Assembly: GCA_934725015.1 (NCBI GenBank)
Contig: CAKVAS010000017.1
Location: forward strand, 1-62,411
Length of the DNA: 62,411 nt
Reading direction: 5' to 3'
Source: an uncultured Bacteroidales bacterium
Lineage (GTDB): Bacteria; Bacteroidota; Bacteroidia; Bacteroidales; UBA932
The notes below the pieces were generated by a model. It was not told the DNA's origin. It did not search any database and was given only the letters and a program-made list of their open reading frames with translations. Position 1 is the first letter of the stretch. Every line of letters starts with the position of its first letter. Shown here piece after piece: positions 54,488 through 62,411 of this stretch. The position numbers were made by a program, and so were the translations under genes.

Positions 54488-57388
54488 ATGAGGAAGACAA
54501 TTCCATTTTTAACCCTGCTTCTGCTCGGCACGGCGGCATTCGCGCAGACCGTGACGGTCAAGGACACCGTCTATACGACCTACGGATTCTCGGATCCGAA
54601 CCCGATTCCTCTGACGTCGGGCAACGTGTATCCGTATCATAAATATGAAACTTTCGATTTCGGCTCATCGCGACGGACATGGAAGGTCGTGGTTCTCGAA
54701 AACGACTGGATTCGCGTGCGCATAATGCCGGAAATCGGCGGAAAGATATGGTCTGTTTATGACAAGACGACGGGGAAGGAGATGTTCTATGACAACGACG
54801 TGGTGAAGTTCCGCGAAATCTCCCTCCGGGGACCGTGGACCAGCGGCGGCATCGAGTTCAACTACGGAATCATAGGCCACGCCCCTTCCTGCGCCCATCC
54901 CGTCGAGTGGCGTACTGAGACAAAGGCTGACGGAAGCGTGAGCTGCTACATAGGCGTGCTCGAACTGCTCACCCGCACCTCGTGGACGGTGGAAATCAAT
55001 CTTCCCAAGGACGCGGTGTGGCTGAGAACGCGCTCGTTCTGGCACAACGCCTCGGGCGAGTACCAGCCTTACTACACCTGGGCGAACTCCGGAGTGAGGG
55101 CTTCGGACGACCTCGAACTCATATATCCATCGACCTATACGATAGGGCACGACGGCGTCACGACCCCGTATCCGGTCGATGAAAACGGACGCGACCTTTC
55201 GCTCTACGCGAACCAGAACTTCGGCATCGACAAGTCTTTCCATCCGGGCGGTTCGCACAAGGGCTTCTTCGGGGCGTACTGGAAGGACGACGACTTCGGA
55301 ATGCTGCACTACGCCCTTCGCGACGAGAAGCTCGGCCGCAAGTACTTCAGCTGGGCACAGTCGCAGCAGGGCGACATCTGGGTGGGGCTGCTTACGGACA
55401 AGAGCCCGCAGTATGTCGAGCTTCAGAGCGGCAGGCTCTTCAACCAGAACCTGCTCAGCAGTGTCGATACCCCGTTCAAGCAGACGCTCTTCACGCCTTA
55501 CGGGACGGACGAATGGAACGAGTACTGGCTTCCGGTGGCGGGGATAGGCGGAGCCGACGAGGTGAGCCTGCGTGCCGTGGTTAAGATGAACGGGGATGTT
55601 CTGGGGATATATCCCCTCACCGCGCTTTCCGGACAGCTCGTGGTTGAGGACTCATCCGGACGGGAGATTGTCTCACGCGAGGTGAGCCTTCCGACAGCCG
55701 TGCCGTTCTTTGAGAAGCTGCCCTCCGATGCTGTCCCGGCGAAGGTCCGTGTCGGCTCTCACAGGCTCTGGAGGGCTGACGCACAGGAGATAGACCGTCC
55801 TCACAAAATCAATCCGGAGTTCAGCCTCGACTCGGCGCAGGGGCAGATGACCCACGCGAAGTACCTCTACGGAATGCGCTGTTACAAGGAGGCCGAGAAG
55901 CACGCGGACAAGGCTCTCGAACTTGACCCGTCCCTCGCTCCTGCGCTGAACCTCAAGGCTCTTCTTCTGCTGCGGAAACTGGACTATGCCGGGGCCTACG
56001 AGACGGCCGGCCGCGCTCTCGCGATTGACGGGTACGACCCGATGGCGAACTACATCTGCGGACAGGCGGCGGAGGGGCTCGGCAAGATCTGGGACGCGAT
56101 GGACCGTTTCGAGGTCGCCGCCGTCACCTCCGAGCTTCGCAGCGCGGCGCAGATGCAGCTTGCAAGGCTTCATTTCCTCGACGGACAGAGGGAACTGGCG
56201 GCTGACTACGCGCGCAAGTCGCTGGTCGGCAATGCCTGGAACCTGTCGGCCTACGAGCTGCTCTATCAGGCGGAGCCCTCGGAGAAATGGCTCACTGCCA
56301 TCGAGTCGCTTGACCCGCTCTGCCCTTTCCCGGCAATGGAGCGTATGCTCGCGGGGGAGAGCACGGCTTCCGAACTCGCCGCTTCGGTGAAGGAGGAGCT
56401 TCGCTGGCAGGTCTATCTTGAATACGCCGCTCTCTACAGCCGTCTCGGCCTTTCCGACAAGGCTGCAAGGCTTCTTGATGCCTGCCCGGAGCAGAACGCC
56501 CTGCTCGCGGTGTGGAAGGCATGGCTCCGGAACGACGCGGATGCGCTTTCTTCGGTCGAGGATGCGGCGATTGACCTTGTGTTCCCGTTCAGGGCGGAGT
56601 CCTGGCGGCCGCTCGAATGGGCGGTGAAGAACGGCGGCGGATGGAAGTCCGGCTATATGTTCGCGATGCTTGAGGACTTCCTCGGACACCGCGACGTGGC
56701 AGTGGAGACATTGTCCGCCTACGAGCCTGACTATGCGCCTTTCTATGCCTTCAGAAGCGCTCTCACGGATTCGCAGTCCGACATTGAGAAGGCTCTGCGG
56801 CTCGACCCTCAGCAGTGGCGCTATGTCCAGAGCCTCGCCCTGCGGCACTACCGCTCCGGGGACTATGCCGAGGCTCTCAAGGTCGCCGAGCCATATTATC
56901 TCAGACATAAGGACAATTTCCACGTCGGCGACACCTACCTCAAGACCCTCATAGCCCTCGGGCAGTACGGCAAGGCGGACAGGGTCATCACCGGAATGCG
57001 CATCCTTCCATTCGAGGGACAGAGCGGCAGTCATGTGATGTGGCGCGACATAAAGCTCCACCTCGCGGCCGAGTGCATTGACCGGGGCAATCTCAAGGGA
57101 GCTCTCAGGCGCATAGACGAAGCTCTCGAATGGCCGGAGAAACTTGGAGTCGGCAAGCCGTACGACAACCTTGTCGACACCTCGTCCGAAGACCTTCTCC
57201 GCGCCGTTGCCTACGCCCGTCTCGGTGACCAGGCCAAGGCTCGGGACTGTCTCGCGAAGCTGCACGACCCCGACGGCTCCAAGGCGGAGTTCTTCAGGAC
57301 GGCCACCACCAAGGTGAACGGGAAGTTCCCTAAGCTCTCGCCGATGCTCGGCAACATGGACTCGTCGCTGGACAAGAAACTGTTCTGA
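54488..57388 (+). CDS. DUF5107-TPR secreted protein
   Basis: A 966-residue protein with a signal peptide (to about residue 20, AAFAQ). Residues about 45-350 match DUF5107, a galactose-mutarotase-like beta domain: VRIMPEIGGKIWSVYDK, WTSGGIEFNYG and HAPSCAHPVEW. Residues about 440-950 are tetratricopeptide repeats (MRCYKEAEKHADKALELDP, GRALAIDGYDPMANYICG). Catalysis by DUF5107 is suspected for the family but unproven. It closes locus 2, 5 bp after the CBM9-like gene, and is followed by a strong terminator. Confidence 0.8.
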   Translation: MRKTIPFLTLLLLGTAAFAQTVTVKDTVYTTYGFSDPNPIPLTSGNVYPYHKYETFDFGSSRRTWKVVVLENDWIRVRIMPEIGGKIWSVYDKTTGKEMFYDNDVVKFREISLRGPWTSGGIEFNYGIIGHAPSCAHPVEWRTETKADGSVSCYIGVLELLTRTSWTVEINLPKDAVWLRTRSFWHNASGEYQPYYTWANSGVRASDDLELIYPSTYTIGHDGVTTPYPVDENGRDLSLYANQNFGIDKSFHPGGSHKGFFGAYWKDDDFGMLHYALRDEKLGRKYFSWAQSQQGDIWVGLLTDKSPQYVELQSGRLFNQNLLSSVDTPFKQTLFTPYGTDEWNEYWLPVAGIGGADEVSLRAVVKMNGDVLGIYPLTALSGQLVVEDSSGREIVSREVSLPTAVPFFEKLPSDAVPAKVRVGSHRLWRADAQEIDRPHKINPEFSLDSAQGQMTHAKYLYGMRCYKEAEKHADKALELDPSLAPALNLKALLLLRKLDYAGAYETAGRALAIDGYDPMANYICGQAAEGLGKIWDAMDRFEVAAVTSELRSAAQMQLARLHFLDGQRELAADYARKSLVGNAWNLSAYELLYQAEPSEKWLTAIESLDPLCPFPAMERMLAGESTASELAASVKEELRWQVYLEYAALYSRLGLSDKAARLLDACPEQNALLAVWKAWLRNDADALSSVEDAAIDLVFPFRAESWRPLEWAVKNGGGWKSGYMFAMLEDFLGHRDVAVETLSAYEPDYAPFYAFRSALTDSQSDIEKALRLDPQQWRYVQSLALRHYRSGDYAEALKVAEPYYLRHKDNFHVGDTYLKTLIALGQYGKADRVITGMRILPFEGQSGSHVMWRDIKLHLAAECIDRGNLKGALRRIDEALEWPEKLGVGKPYDNLVDTSSEDLLRAVAYARLGDQAKARDCLAKLHDPDGSKAEFFRTATTKVNGKFPKLSPMLGNMDSSLDKKLF

Positions 57389-57423
57389 GAGCGGGACATC
57401 TGTCCTCCCCGAGGCTACATTCC

Positions 57424-57461
57424 GTCAGGATTTTCCACTTGGAGAATCCTGACATTTTTTT
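57424..57461 (+). terminator. Intrinsic terminator of locus 2
   Basis: GTCAGGATT (57424-57432) pairs perfectly with AATCCTGAC (57445-57453), with an inner TCC/GGA, followed by a T7 run (57455-57461). It lies 36 bp after the DUF5107 gene. Confidence 0.9.
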
Positions 57462-57480
57462 CGTAAAAAAATAGCGTTTA

Positions 57481-57512
57481 TTTGGTATTTTTCGGGGGGG
57501 ATGTTATCTTTG
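57481..57512 (+). promoter_or_regulatory. Promoter with a G7 tract in the spacer
   Basis: TTTG (57481-57484), a 20-bp spacer and TATCTTTG (57505-57512) match the Bacteroidota consensus exactly. The spacer contains seven consecutive G (57494-57500). Because the optimum spacing is narrow (19-21 bp), gain or loss of G would change promoter strength. It drives the genes at 57535 and 57947. Confidence 0.8.
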
Positions 57513-57534
57513 CACCCGAAAAAATATAAAGAGT

Positions 57535-57939
57535 ATGAAAAAGTTTGCATTTGCTTTGCTCTGCGCCGTAATGACGCTTGTATGTAGTTGTAACAAAGAG
57601 GGCTCAGACAATAGGACTACAGTCTGCCCCGGAGAGACTGTAACCTGGGCTGCACTCGTCGAGGCATATCCTTTCCTTGACGGATTCCCTGCTTTTGACG
57701 GGGAGGTGGAGAATGCGCAGTACAGGGAGCTCGGCAGCGACATGAAGACGGTGACGTTCTTCGACTACGAGTGTGAGGAGTCTGTGGCCACGGCCTATTA
57801 CGCCAAGTTCGAGTCGGCCGGCTTCACCAAGAGCGATGGCTCGCACATCTATCGCAAGACGACGGACACTGCGGAATATATTTTCACTGGCAGTTACTCC
57901 GGCGGCAGCTTCGCCCTGAGTTTCAATGTTTCCAAGTAG
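57535..57939 (+). CDS. Small lipoprotein of unknown function
   Basis: A 134-residue lipoprotein (MKKFAFALLCAVMTLVCSC, acylated Cys19). The mature part has a hydrophilic, alpha/beta-like pattern with FDYECEESVATAYYAKFESAGF and no domain I recognise. It lies 23 bp after the -7 box of the G-tract promoter and 7 bp before the next gene, so the two are probably one transcript. Confidence 0.75.
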   Translation: MKKFAFALLCAVMTLVCSCNKEGSDNRTTVCPGETVTWAALVEAYPFLDGFPAFDGEVENAQYRELGSDMKTVTFFDYECEESVATAYYAKFESAGFTKSDGSHIYRKTTDTAEYIFTGSYSGGSFALSFNVSK

Positions 57940-57946
57940 TCCTGCC

Positions 57947-59293
57947 ATGAGCGTGAGACTTATTTCGGGCGGCATTGCCATGGCGATGCTGCTTTTTGCC
58001 GGCGTTTCCGCAAGCGCCCAGACAGTCACAGTCGTTGACAAGAAAACCGAAGAGCTGAAGGACGACGAGGACGTCAGGGCGAGAATCTGGCTCAACAAGG
58101 GCGAGGAGAGGGTTCTTGACGGCTATCTTCGCTCTCCGCTTGTGAATCGTCCGGATCATGTAGAGTTCAGCCTCACTCCTGACGGCGAGAGGACAAGATA
58201 CATCAACGAGGATGTCGATTCCCTGCTTCTGGAAGGGACTGACAAGTATGTGAAGAGACTGGTCAAGGTCGCGGGCCCTTTCGGCGGGGCGGCCAGGGTC
58301 GAGTGGGTCCGGGAGGAGTACCGGGGCAATGGCATTGACCTGTATTCGCTCTTCACCGTCGAGGCGGAGAGCACCGGGCGGAATGTCACTGTGGTGCGTC
58401 CGCTGCGCGGGTGGTATCTGAGCATCGCCGGAGACGTGGCCATTATGGTCGGCACGGACACTCGCGGGAGCATCTTCGACAGGGCTGAACCATCCATGTC
58501 GGAGGCGATGCTGGGCAAATATTTCGGGAAAATCTATGACTATCCCGACTTTGCCGCAAGGATAAAGGCCGGGGAGTTCAGGACTTTCATGGATGTCATC
58601 TATGCCTGGGAAGTCGCCTACGGCAACACCGCCTGTCGTGCGAAGGGAAAGCTGAAGCAGGAGCAAATCGGCGTTCAGGACGGAATCGCCGCGTCTGACG
58701 CGGGGAAGAATGTCGCCTGGAAACGCACGAAGCATGAGATTGTCTTTCCTAAATATACGAGAACCATACAGCTGGGAGTCTCCCCTGTGGTCGCCGACTG
58801 GTCGAGGGTTATGAAGCACGCCGCGGATGATGCGTCGCGGTCGTCGTTCAGGATGGTCGTCCCTCCCGTGATGATATATTCGGACATCTGCTTCCTCGAT
58901 TTCGGACGTTTCGGAAGTCTGGGCTGGGCGGTAGGCGGGGAGTATTCGCGCTACGGCTACAACTGGATGCTGGACGACGGATACGGAGACAAGCAGCAGG
59001 ACACGTTCTGCAACCGCTTCGACATCGCTGCCGGCCTGAGCTACCATGTCACTCTCTGCCGCCGTCTCGAACTCTATGCCCGCGCGATGATTGACGCCGG
59101 TCTTATCGGCGAGCACACTACGGAGCATGAAAGCGGGGAGAAGGCAAGCTCCGCCTTCAACAAGATGGACACGCGGATGACGTTCGTCGCCGTCGGCGGA
59201 CTCCGCTGGTACTTCTGCGAAAAGGTGGGTCTGTGGGCTGAAGGCGGTCACGACACCGGCTATGTCTCTGCCGGACTGTCATTCAAGTTCTGA
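57947..59293 (+). CDS. Probable outer-membrane protein of unknown function
   Basis: From the ATG at 57947 the protein is 448 residues with a signal peptide (ending SASAQ). The first half is hydrophilic (KGEERVLDGYLRSPLVNRPD). The second half (about 270-448) has alternating beta-strand character and ends in YVSAGLSFKF, with a terminal Phe as in outer-membrane barrels. I recognise no family. It is convergent with the transporter gene, whose stop lies 3 bp away. Confidence 0.65.
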   Translation: MSVRLISGGIAMAMLLFAGVSASAQTVTVVDKKTEELKDDEDVRARIWLNKGEERVLDGYLRSPLVNRPDHVEFSLTPDGERTRYINEDVDSLLLEGTDKYVKRLVKVAGPFGGAARVEWVREEYRGNGIDLYSLFTVEAESTGRNVTVVRPLRGWYLSIAGDVAIMVGTDTRGSIFDRAEPSMSEAMLGKYFGKIYDYPDFAARIKAGEFRTFMDVIYAWEVAYGNTACRAKGKLKQEQIGVQDGIAASDAGKNVAWKRTKHEIVFPKYTRTIQLGVSPVVADWSRVMKHAADDASRSSFRMVVPPVMIYSDICFLDFGRFGSLGWAVGGEYSRYGYNWMLDDGYGDKQQDTFCNRFDIAAGLSYHVTLCRRLELYARAMIDAGLIGEHTTEHESGEKASSAFNKMDTRMTFVAVGGLRWYFCEKVGLWAEGGHDTGYVSAGLSFKF

Positions 59294-59296
59294 TGG

Positions 59297-60994
59297 CTAC
59301 AGGCAGAACAGCATCAGCATCTGCGCGGTAATCACTCTGAGAAACATACACACCGGATAGACCGTGGCGTAGGCTACGGAAGGCTCATCGTCCTCAACCG
59401 TGCTCAGCGCATAGTTGAGGGCGATCGGGTTTGCCATGGCTCCGCAGAGCATTCCGACATTCGAGGCGTAGTCGGTCCTGCAGAACTTCGACGCGATGAA
59501 GCCCACGATGAGAATCGGTACGATGGCGAGCAGGATGCTTATGCCAATCCACATCAGTCCCTCGGGGCGGAAGACCGTCTCGAAGAACCCCGGGCCGGCG
59601 CTCAGTCCGAGAGCGGCAAGATAGACCGTGAGGCCGAGCTGGCGCAGCATCAGGTTGGCGCTGTAGGTCGTGTAGGTCGTCAGGTGGAAGCGCGGCCCGT
59701 ATGCGCCCATGAGAATCCCCACGATAATCGGCCCGCCGGCGATTCCGAGCTTGATCGGCACGCTCATTCCCGGGATTGACAGCGGAATGCATCCGAGAAT
59801 CAGTCCCAGCACGATTCCGATGAAAATCGAGAACATATTGGGATTCCTCAACTCCTTCTCCTTGTTTCCCAGCACTGCGGCCACATTGTCAATGGCCTTA
59901 GCCTGCCCGACGATGGTGAGCTTGTCGCCCATCTGAAGGACGAGGCTGCTCGACGGCAGTATGTCTATTCCCGCCCTGTTCACCCTCGTGACATTGATTC
60001 CGAAGGTGTTGCGCAGGTGCAGGTCCCCGATTTTCGCCCCGTTCACCTTCTCCTTGGTCACGAGGACATGGCGCGACACCAGCTGCCCGTCAATGGCGTT
60101 CCAGTCGATGTCCTTCTTGTTCCAGTCCTTATCGACAGTCTTTCCGAACAGGCGCTCCGCAATCCCGACCTCCTTCTCCTTGCACAGCGCGAGCACGTGC
60201 TCCCCCTCCTCAAGAACCGTGTCCCCGTTGGGGATTATCACCATTCCCTTTGGCCCGTCCTCATGCTCCTTGTCGGTGAATTTCCACACCCTCGACACCA
60301 CGAGATGGAAGGATGTCCCCTTCATGATTTCCTTGATGGTCTTGCCGAAGATCGCCGGATTGCTGATGACGAACTCCGTGATGAAGGTCGGGTTGTCGTG
60401 CAGGTTCTTCTCTTCCTTCGTGCCCTTGTGGAATATGGCCTTGAGTATGATTACGCAGAGGATTACGCTCAGCACGCCGAACGGATATCCAACCGCGCAG
60501 GCCATTGCCATCTCGTTCGAGACCGTCGTCGCGGAAGGGGAGTGATCTAAAAGCGCCTGCTGCGCCGCTCCGAGCATCGGGGTGTTGGTCACCGCACCGG
60601 AAAAGAGGCCCATCGACACCGGCAGCGACAGATTCGTGCACCACCAGACTCCGAGCGTCATGAGAATCCCGAGGGCGAGCACTCCGAATCCCAGCACGTT
60701 CAGCCTGATGCCGCCTTTCTTCAGCGAAGGGAAGAAGCTCGGCCCGACCTGCACTCCGAGCGCATAGACAAAGAGTATAAGTCCGAAGTTCTGCGCCAGC
60801 GCGAGCATCTGCGGGTCAATCATGAATCCGAAGTGCCCCGCGACAATCCCCGCGAAGAACACGAAGGTAATCCCCAGCGACACCCCCCTGAACTTTATCT
60901 TGTTGCAGGCCAGCCCCACCGCACAGATGAGCGACAGCACGACAATCGCCTGCGTAAATGTCTGTTTCTCAAATAAATCTATAAACCAGTCCAT
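59297..60994 (-). CDS. AspT/YidE-type transporter with two RCK-C domains
   Basis: From the ATG at 60994 (MDWFIDLFEKQ) the protein is 565 residues; the ATG at 61051 precedes the family start. It has two sets of about five membrane segments around a central cytoplasmic region with two TrkA-C/RCK-C-type domains (about 205-375). The repeats ILFVYALGVQVGPSFF and GAVTNTPMLGAAQQALL, and their C-terminal counterparts, are characteristic of the aspartate-alanine antiporter/YidE family. The substrate is unknown. Confidence 0.9.
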   Translation of the reverse strand: MDWFIDLFEKQTFTQAIVVLSLICAVGLACNKIKFRGVSLGITFVFFAGIVAGHFGFMIDPQMLALAQNFGLILFVYALGVQVGPSFFPSLKKGGIRLNVLGFGVLALGILMTLGVWWCTNLSLPVSMGLFSGAVTNTPMLGAAQQALLDHSPSATTVSNEMAMACAVGYPFGVLSVILCVIILKAIFHKGTKEEKNLHDNPTFITEFVISNPAIFGKTIKEIMKGTSFHLVVSRVWKFTDKEHEDGPKGMVIIPNGDTVLEEGEHVLALCKEKEVGIAERLFGKTVDKDWNKKDIDWNAIDGQLVSRHVLVTKEKVNGAKIGDLHLRNTFGINVTRVNRAGIDILPSSSLVLQMGDKLTIVGQAKAIDNVAAVLGNKEKELRNPNMFSIFIGIVLGLILGCIPLSIPGMSVPIKLGIAGGPIIVGILMGAYGPRFHLTTYTTYSANLMLRQLGLTVYLAALGLSAGPGFFETVFRPEGLMWIGISILLAIVPILIVGFIASKFCRTDYASNVGMLCGAMANPIALNYALSTVEDDEPSVAYATVYPVCMFLRVITAQMLMLFCL

Positions 60995-61057
60995 AACATA
61001 TTCCCGGCACATTTCAGTAATTCCGGCCGGAGAGAAATTTTTGTGCTGCAAATATCG

Positions 61058-61606
61058 TCAATATATCAGAAATCCCAACACTCCAGCCGCGACAATTATC
61101 AGAATCGCGTTTACCTTGAAGAACATGTGCGCCGTGAAGGCCGCCGCGAACAGCACCCAAGATTTCCAGTCCGGGAAGTTTTCCGGCGTCATCAGCAGCA
61201 CCGCGGCCGCTCCGATGAGTCCCGCTACGGTCGGTTTCAGCCCGTTCATCACTCCTTTATATATATTGCTCCGGCTGAACCTTTCAAACGCGAAGCATAT
61301 TCCCAGAACTATGAGGAAGGACGGCAGCACGACGGCGCTTGTCGCGGTGAAGGAGCCTAAGACGCACATCCATTCCGCCGCGCCCGCGTTCTGGAGCACC
61401 GTGTAGCCGATGTACGTCGCCGAATTGATTCCTATCGGACCCGGGGTCATCTGTGAAATCGCCACGATGTCGGTGAACGCCGCGTCCGTAATCCAACCGT
61501 GGACCTCGACGACTTGATGCTGGATGAGCGAAAGCATCGCATATCCCCCTCCGATTGTGAACGCCCCGATGATGAAGAAAGTATAGAAAAGCTGAAGGAA
61601 TATCAT
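61058..61606 (-). CDS. Chromate transporter-family protein, half 2
   Basis: A 182-residue inner-membrane protein made of one CHR domain, with GAFTIGGGYAMLSLIQ near residue 13 and QMTPGPIGIN near residue 52. Short CHR proteins work as pairs of opposite topology; the partner overlaps this start by 4 bp. Bacterial pairs export chromate in some species, but the natural substrate here is not known. Confidence 0.9.
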   Translation of the reverse strand: MIFLQLFYTFFIIGAFTIGGGYAMLSLIQHQVVEVHGWITDAAFTDIVAISQMTPGPIGINSATYIGYTVLQNAGAAEWMCVLGSFTATSAVVLPSFLIVLGICFAFERFSRSNIYKGVMNGLKPTVAGLIGAAAVLLMTPENFPDWKSWVLFAAAFTAHMFFKVNAILIIVAAGVLGFLIY

Positions 61607-62181
61607 GACTTATTCATTCTTTTTTCGCGATATACGGATATTCCGAGGAATATGACGATGACGCAGAGGAGTATATATATGGGTGAGACCCCGAGGAATC
61701 CGACGAGGGCGAGAACGACCGCCGAGAGAGTCCATTTCCACCACGTGTCGTCCGATTTCCGTGCCATATTTATCATCGGAACGAGGATTAGGGCGACGAC
61801 GACGGGGCGTATTCCCTTGAACACGCGTATGACTATGGGGTTGTCCTGAAATCCGCTGAATGCCATGGCGATGGCGAGAATTATGAGAAATGACGGGAGT
61901 ATGCTCGCGAGCGTGGCCACGATGCTGCCCTTCACTCCCCGGAGCCTGAACCCGGTGAATATGGATATGTTGACTGCAAGGAGCCCCGGAGCGGTCTGCG
62001 CGAGGGTTATGAGTTCAGAGAAGTCGTCCTCGCTGAGCCACTTGCGCCGCACGATTTCGTTCTGGATGAGGGAAATCATGGCGTAGCCTCCGCCGATTGT
62101 GAAGGCTCCGATTTTTGCGAACACCCCGAAAATCTGCCAAAGCGAGGTCTTCTGATTGTCCTGATTCTGTCCTTTTTCCAT
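61603..62181 (-). CDS. Chromate transporter-family protein, half 1
   Basis: A 192-residue protein with one CHR domain (GAFTIGGGYAMISLIQNEIV, TLAQTAPGLLAVNIS). The ATG at 62181 is preferred to a TTG one codon upstream. It starts the two-gene operon; the next gene overlaps its stop. Position APGLLA replaces the usual TPGPIG of its partner, as in other split pairs. Confidence 0.9.
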   Translation of the reverse strand: MEKGQNQDNQKTSLWQIFGVFAKIGAFTIGGGYAMISLIQNEIVRRKWLSEDDFSELITLAQTAPGLLAVNISIFTGFRLRGVKGSIVATLASILPSFLIILAIAMAFSGFQDNPIVIRVFKGIRPVVVALILVPMINMARKSDDTWWKWTLSAVVLALVGFLGVSPIYILLCVIVIFLGISVYREKRMNKS

Positions 62182-62201
62182 CAATTTTGTGTTTGTGGCG
62201 G

Positions 62202-62209
62202 CAAAAGTA
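62202..62209 (-). promoter_or_regulatory. -7 box of the chromate transporter genes
   Basis: On the minus strand TACTTTTG matches TAnnTTTG, 20 bp before the ATG. No -33 TTTG is found at the expected distance. Confidence 0.5.
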
Positions 62210-62240
62210 GGAAAAATAATCGAAAAAAATCGTGAAAATG

Positions 62241-62271
62241 TTTGGTAGTTTCTAAAAAGTCCGTATCTTTG
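62241..62271 (+). promoter_or_regulatory. Strong consensus promoter at the right edge
   Basis: TTTG (62241-62244), 19 bp, then TATCTTTG (62264-62271): a full match to the Bacteroidota consensus. It points out of the window and has a long leader with no start codon in a credible frame. Confidence 0.8.
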
Positions 62272-62277
62272 CAGCCC

Positions 62278-62411
62278 ATTTGAGAAAAACAGGTGGACAA
62301 CACGATGAGAAATCAGGTGTTGGTTTGAAATTGAAAGTTCATTGAAAAGACTGAGAGGAAGAGACTTCCGAGTCCCGCTAACGGCGCGAGCCGGGGAGCT
62401 CGGAGGGTGTA
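62278..62411 (+). ncRNA. Structured leader, probably of a stable RNA (rRNA) operon, partial
   Basis: After the promoter comes an untranslated stretch with AGTTCATTGAAAA (62336-62348), which resembles a boxA-type antitermination signal. It is followed by a long hairpin: CTTCCGAG (62365-62372) pairs with CTCGGAGG (62399-62406), with TCCC/GGGA and GCT/AGC inside. No 16S start is reached within the window. A structured mRNA leader is the alternative. Confidence 0.4.

Noticed and set aside
61058..62181. Frameshifted single chromate transporter
   Set aside because: Two separate short CHR genes with a 4-bp overlap are a known normal arrangement; both halves have complete domains and own starts.

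Overview
The window looks like part of a gut-type Bacteroidota (Bacteroidales) chromosome, GC-rich by eye. The evidence is several promoters of the family-specific form TTTG - 19 to 21 bp - TAnnTTTG, two SusC/SusD outer-membrane pairs, a Bat (Bacteroides aerotolerance) operon, a rhaR/rhaBATD locus of Bacteroides gene content, and many lipoproteins with short Cys-ending leaders. I cannot name the genus from sequence alone; an Alistipes-like or other Rikenellaceae-like genome would fit the composition.

Layout. (1) 1-5677 is the right end of an integrated mobilizable element: a DUF3987/PriCT-2 protein, a VirE-N/BT4734-type primase-like protein, three small DNA-binding proteins and a tyrosine integrase, all on the minus strand. 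It ends in an 18-bp sequence that reads as the 3' end of a Ser- or Leu-type tRNA gene (attachment site); the intact tRNA should lie at the other end, outside the window. (2) 5688-5819 is a 132-nt sequence that folds by hand into a near-perfect four-way cloverleaf. (3) 5886-11746 is L-rhamnose catabolism: an AraC regulator divergent from kinase, isomerase, transporter and aldolase. (4) 11828-15912 carries a secreted nuclease-like lipoprotein, an NfeD/SPFH membrane pair and truA. (5) 16052-25074 is moxR, DUF58, a membrane protein, batA, batB, batC and a batD-batE gene fusion, ending in a clear terminator. (6) 25260-28916 is a secreted GH2 beta-galactosidase and a GNAT acetyltransferase. (7) 28980-43422 is polysaccharide utilization locus 1: GH36-like alpha-galactosidase (frame broken), SusC/SusD, a glycan-binding lipoprotein, GH109-like, two DUF4874/DUF4832 proteins flanking a thioredoxin-like lipoprotein, and GH31. 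(8) 43497-44712 is a ROK-family regulator (frame broken), divergent from (9) locus 2, 44996-57388: SusC/SusD, a surface lipoprotein, two DUF4838 glycosidase-like lipoproteins, a CBM9-like lipoprotein and a DUF5107-TPR protein. (10) 57535-59293 is a small lipoprotein plus a probable outer-membrane protein behind a promoter whose spacer contains a G tract. (11) 59297-62181 is an AspT/YidE-type transporter and a split chromate transporter pair. The window ends in a strong promoter and structured leader of what is probably a stable RNA operon.

The most interesting theme is homopolymeric G tracts. The only three runs of seven or more G that I found are a G9 that breaks the GH36 gene, a G9 that breaks the ROK regulator, and a G7 inside a promoter spacer. 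With one G added to the first and one removed from the second, full-length genes of 676 and 404 codons are restored. This is the pattern expected of slipped-strand (phase-variable) control of a glycan locus, but it is equally what homopolymer sequencing errors produce, so raw-read checks are decisive. Other points worth attention are the cloverleaf beside the attachment site, the BatD-BatE fusion that keeps an internal signal sequence, the Cys-containing DUF4832 pair bracketing a CxxC lipoprotein, and several intergenic repeat families, one of which supplies the stop codon of rhaB.
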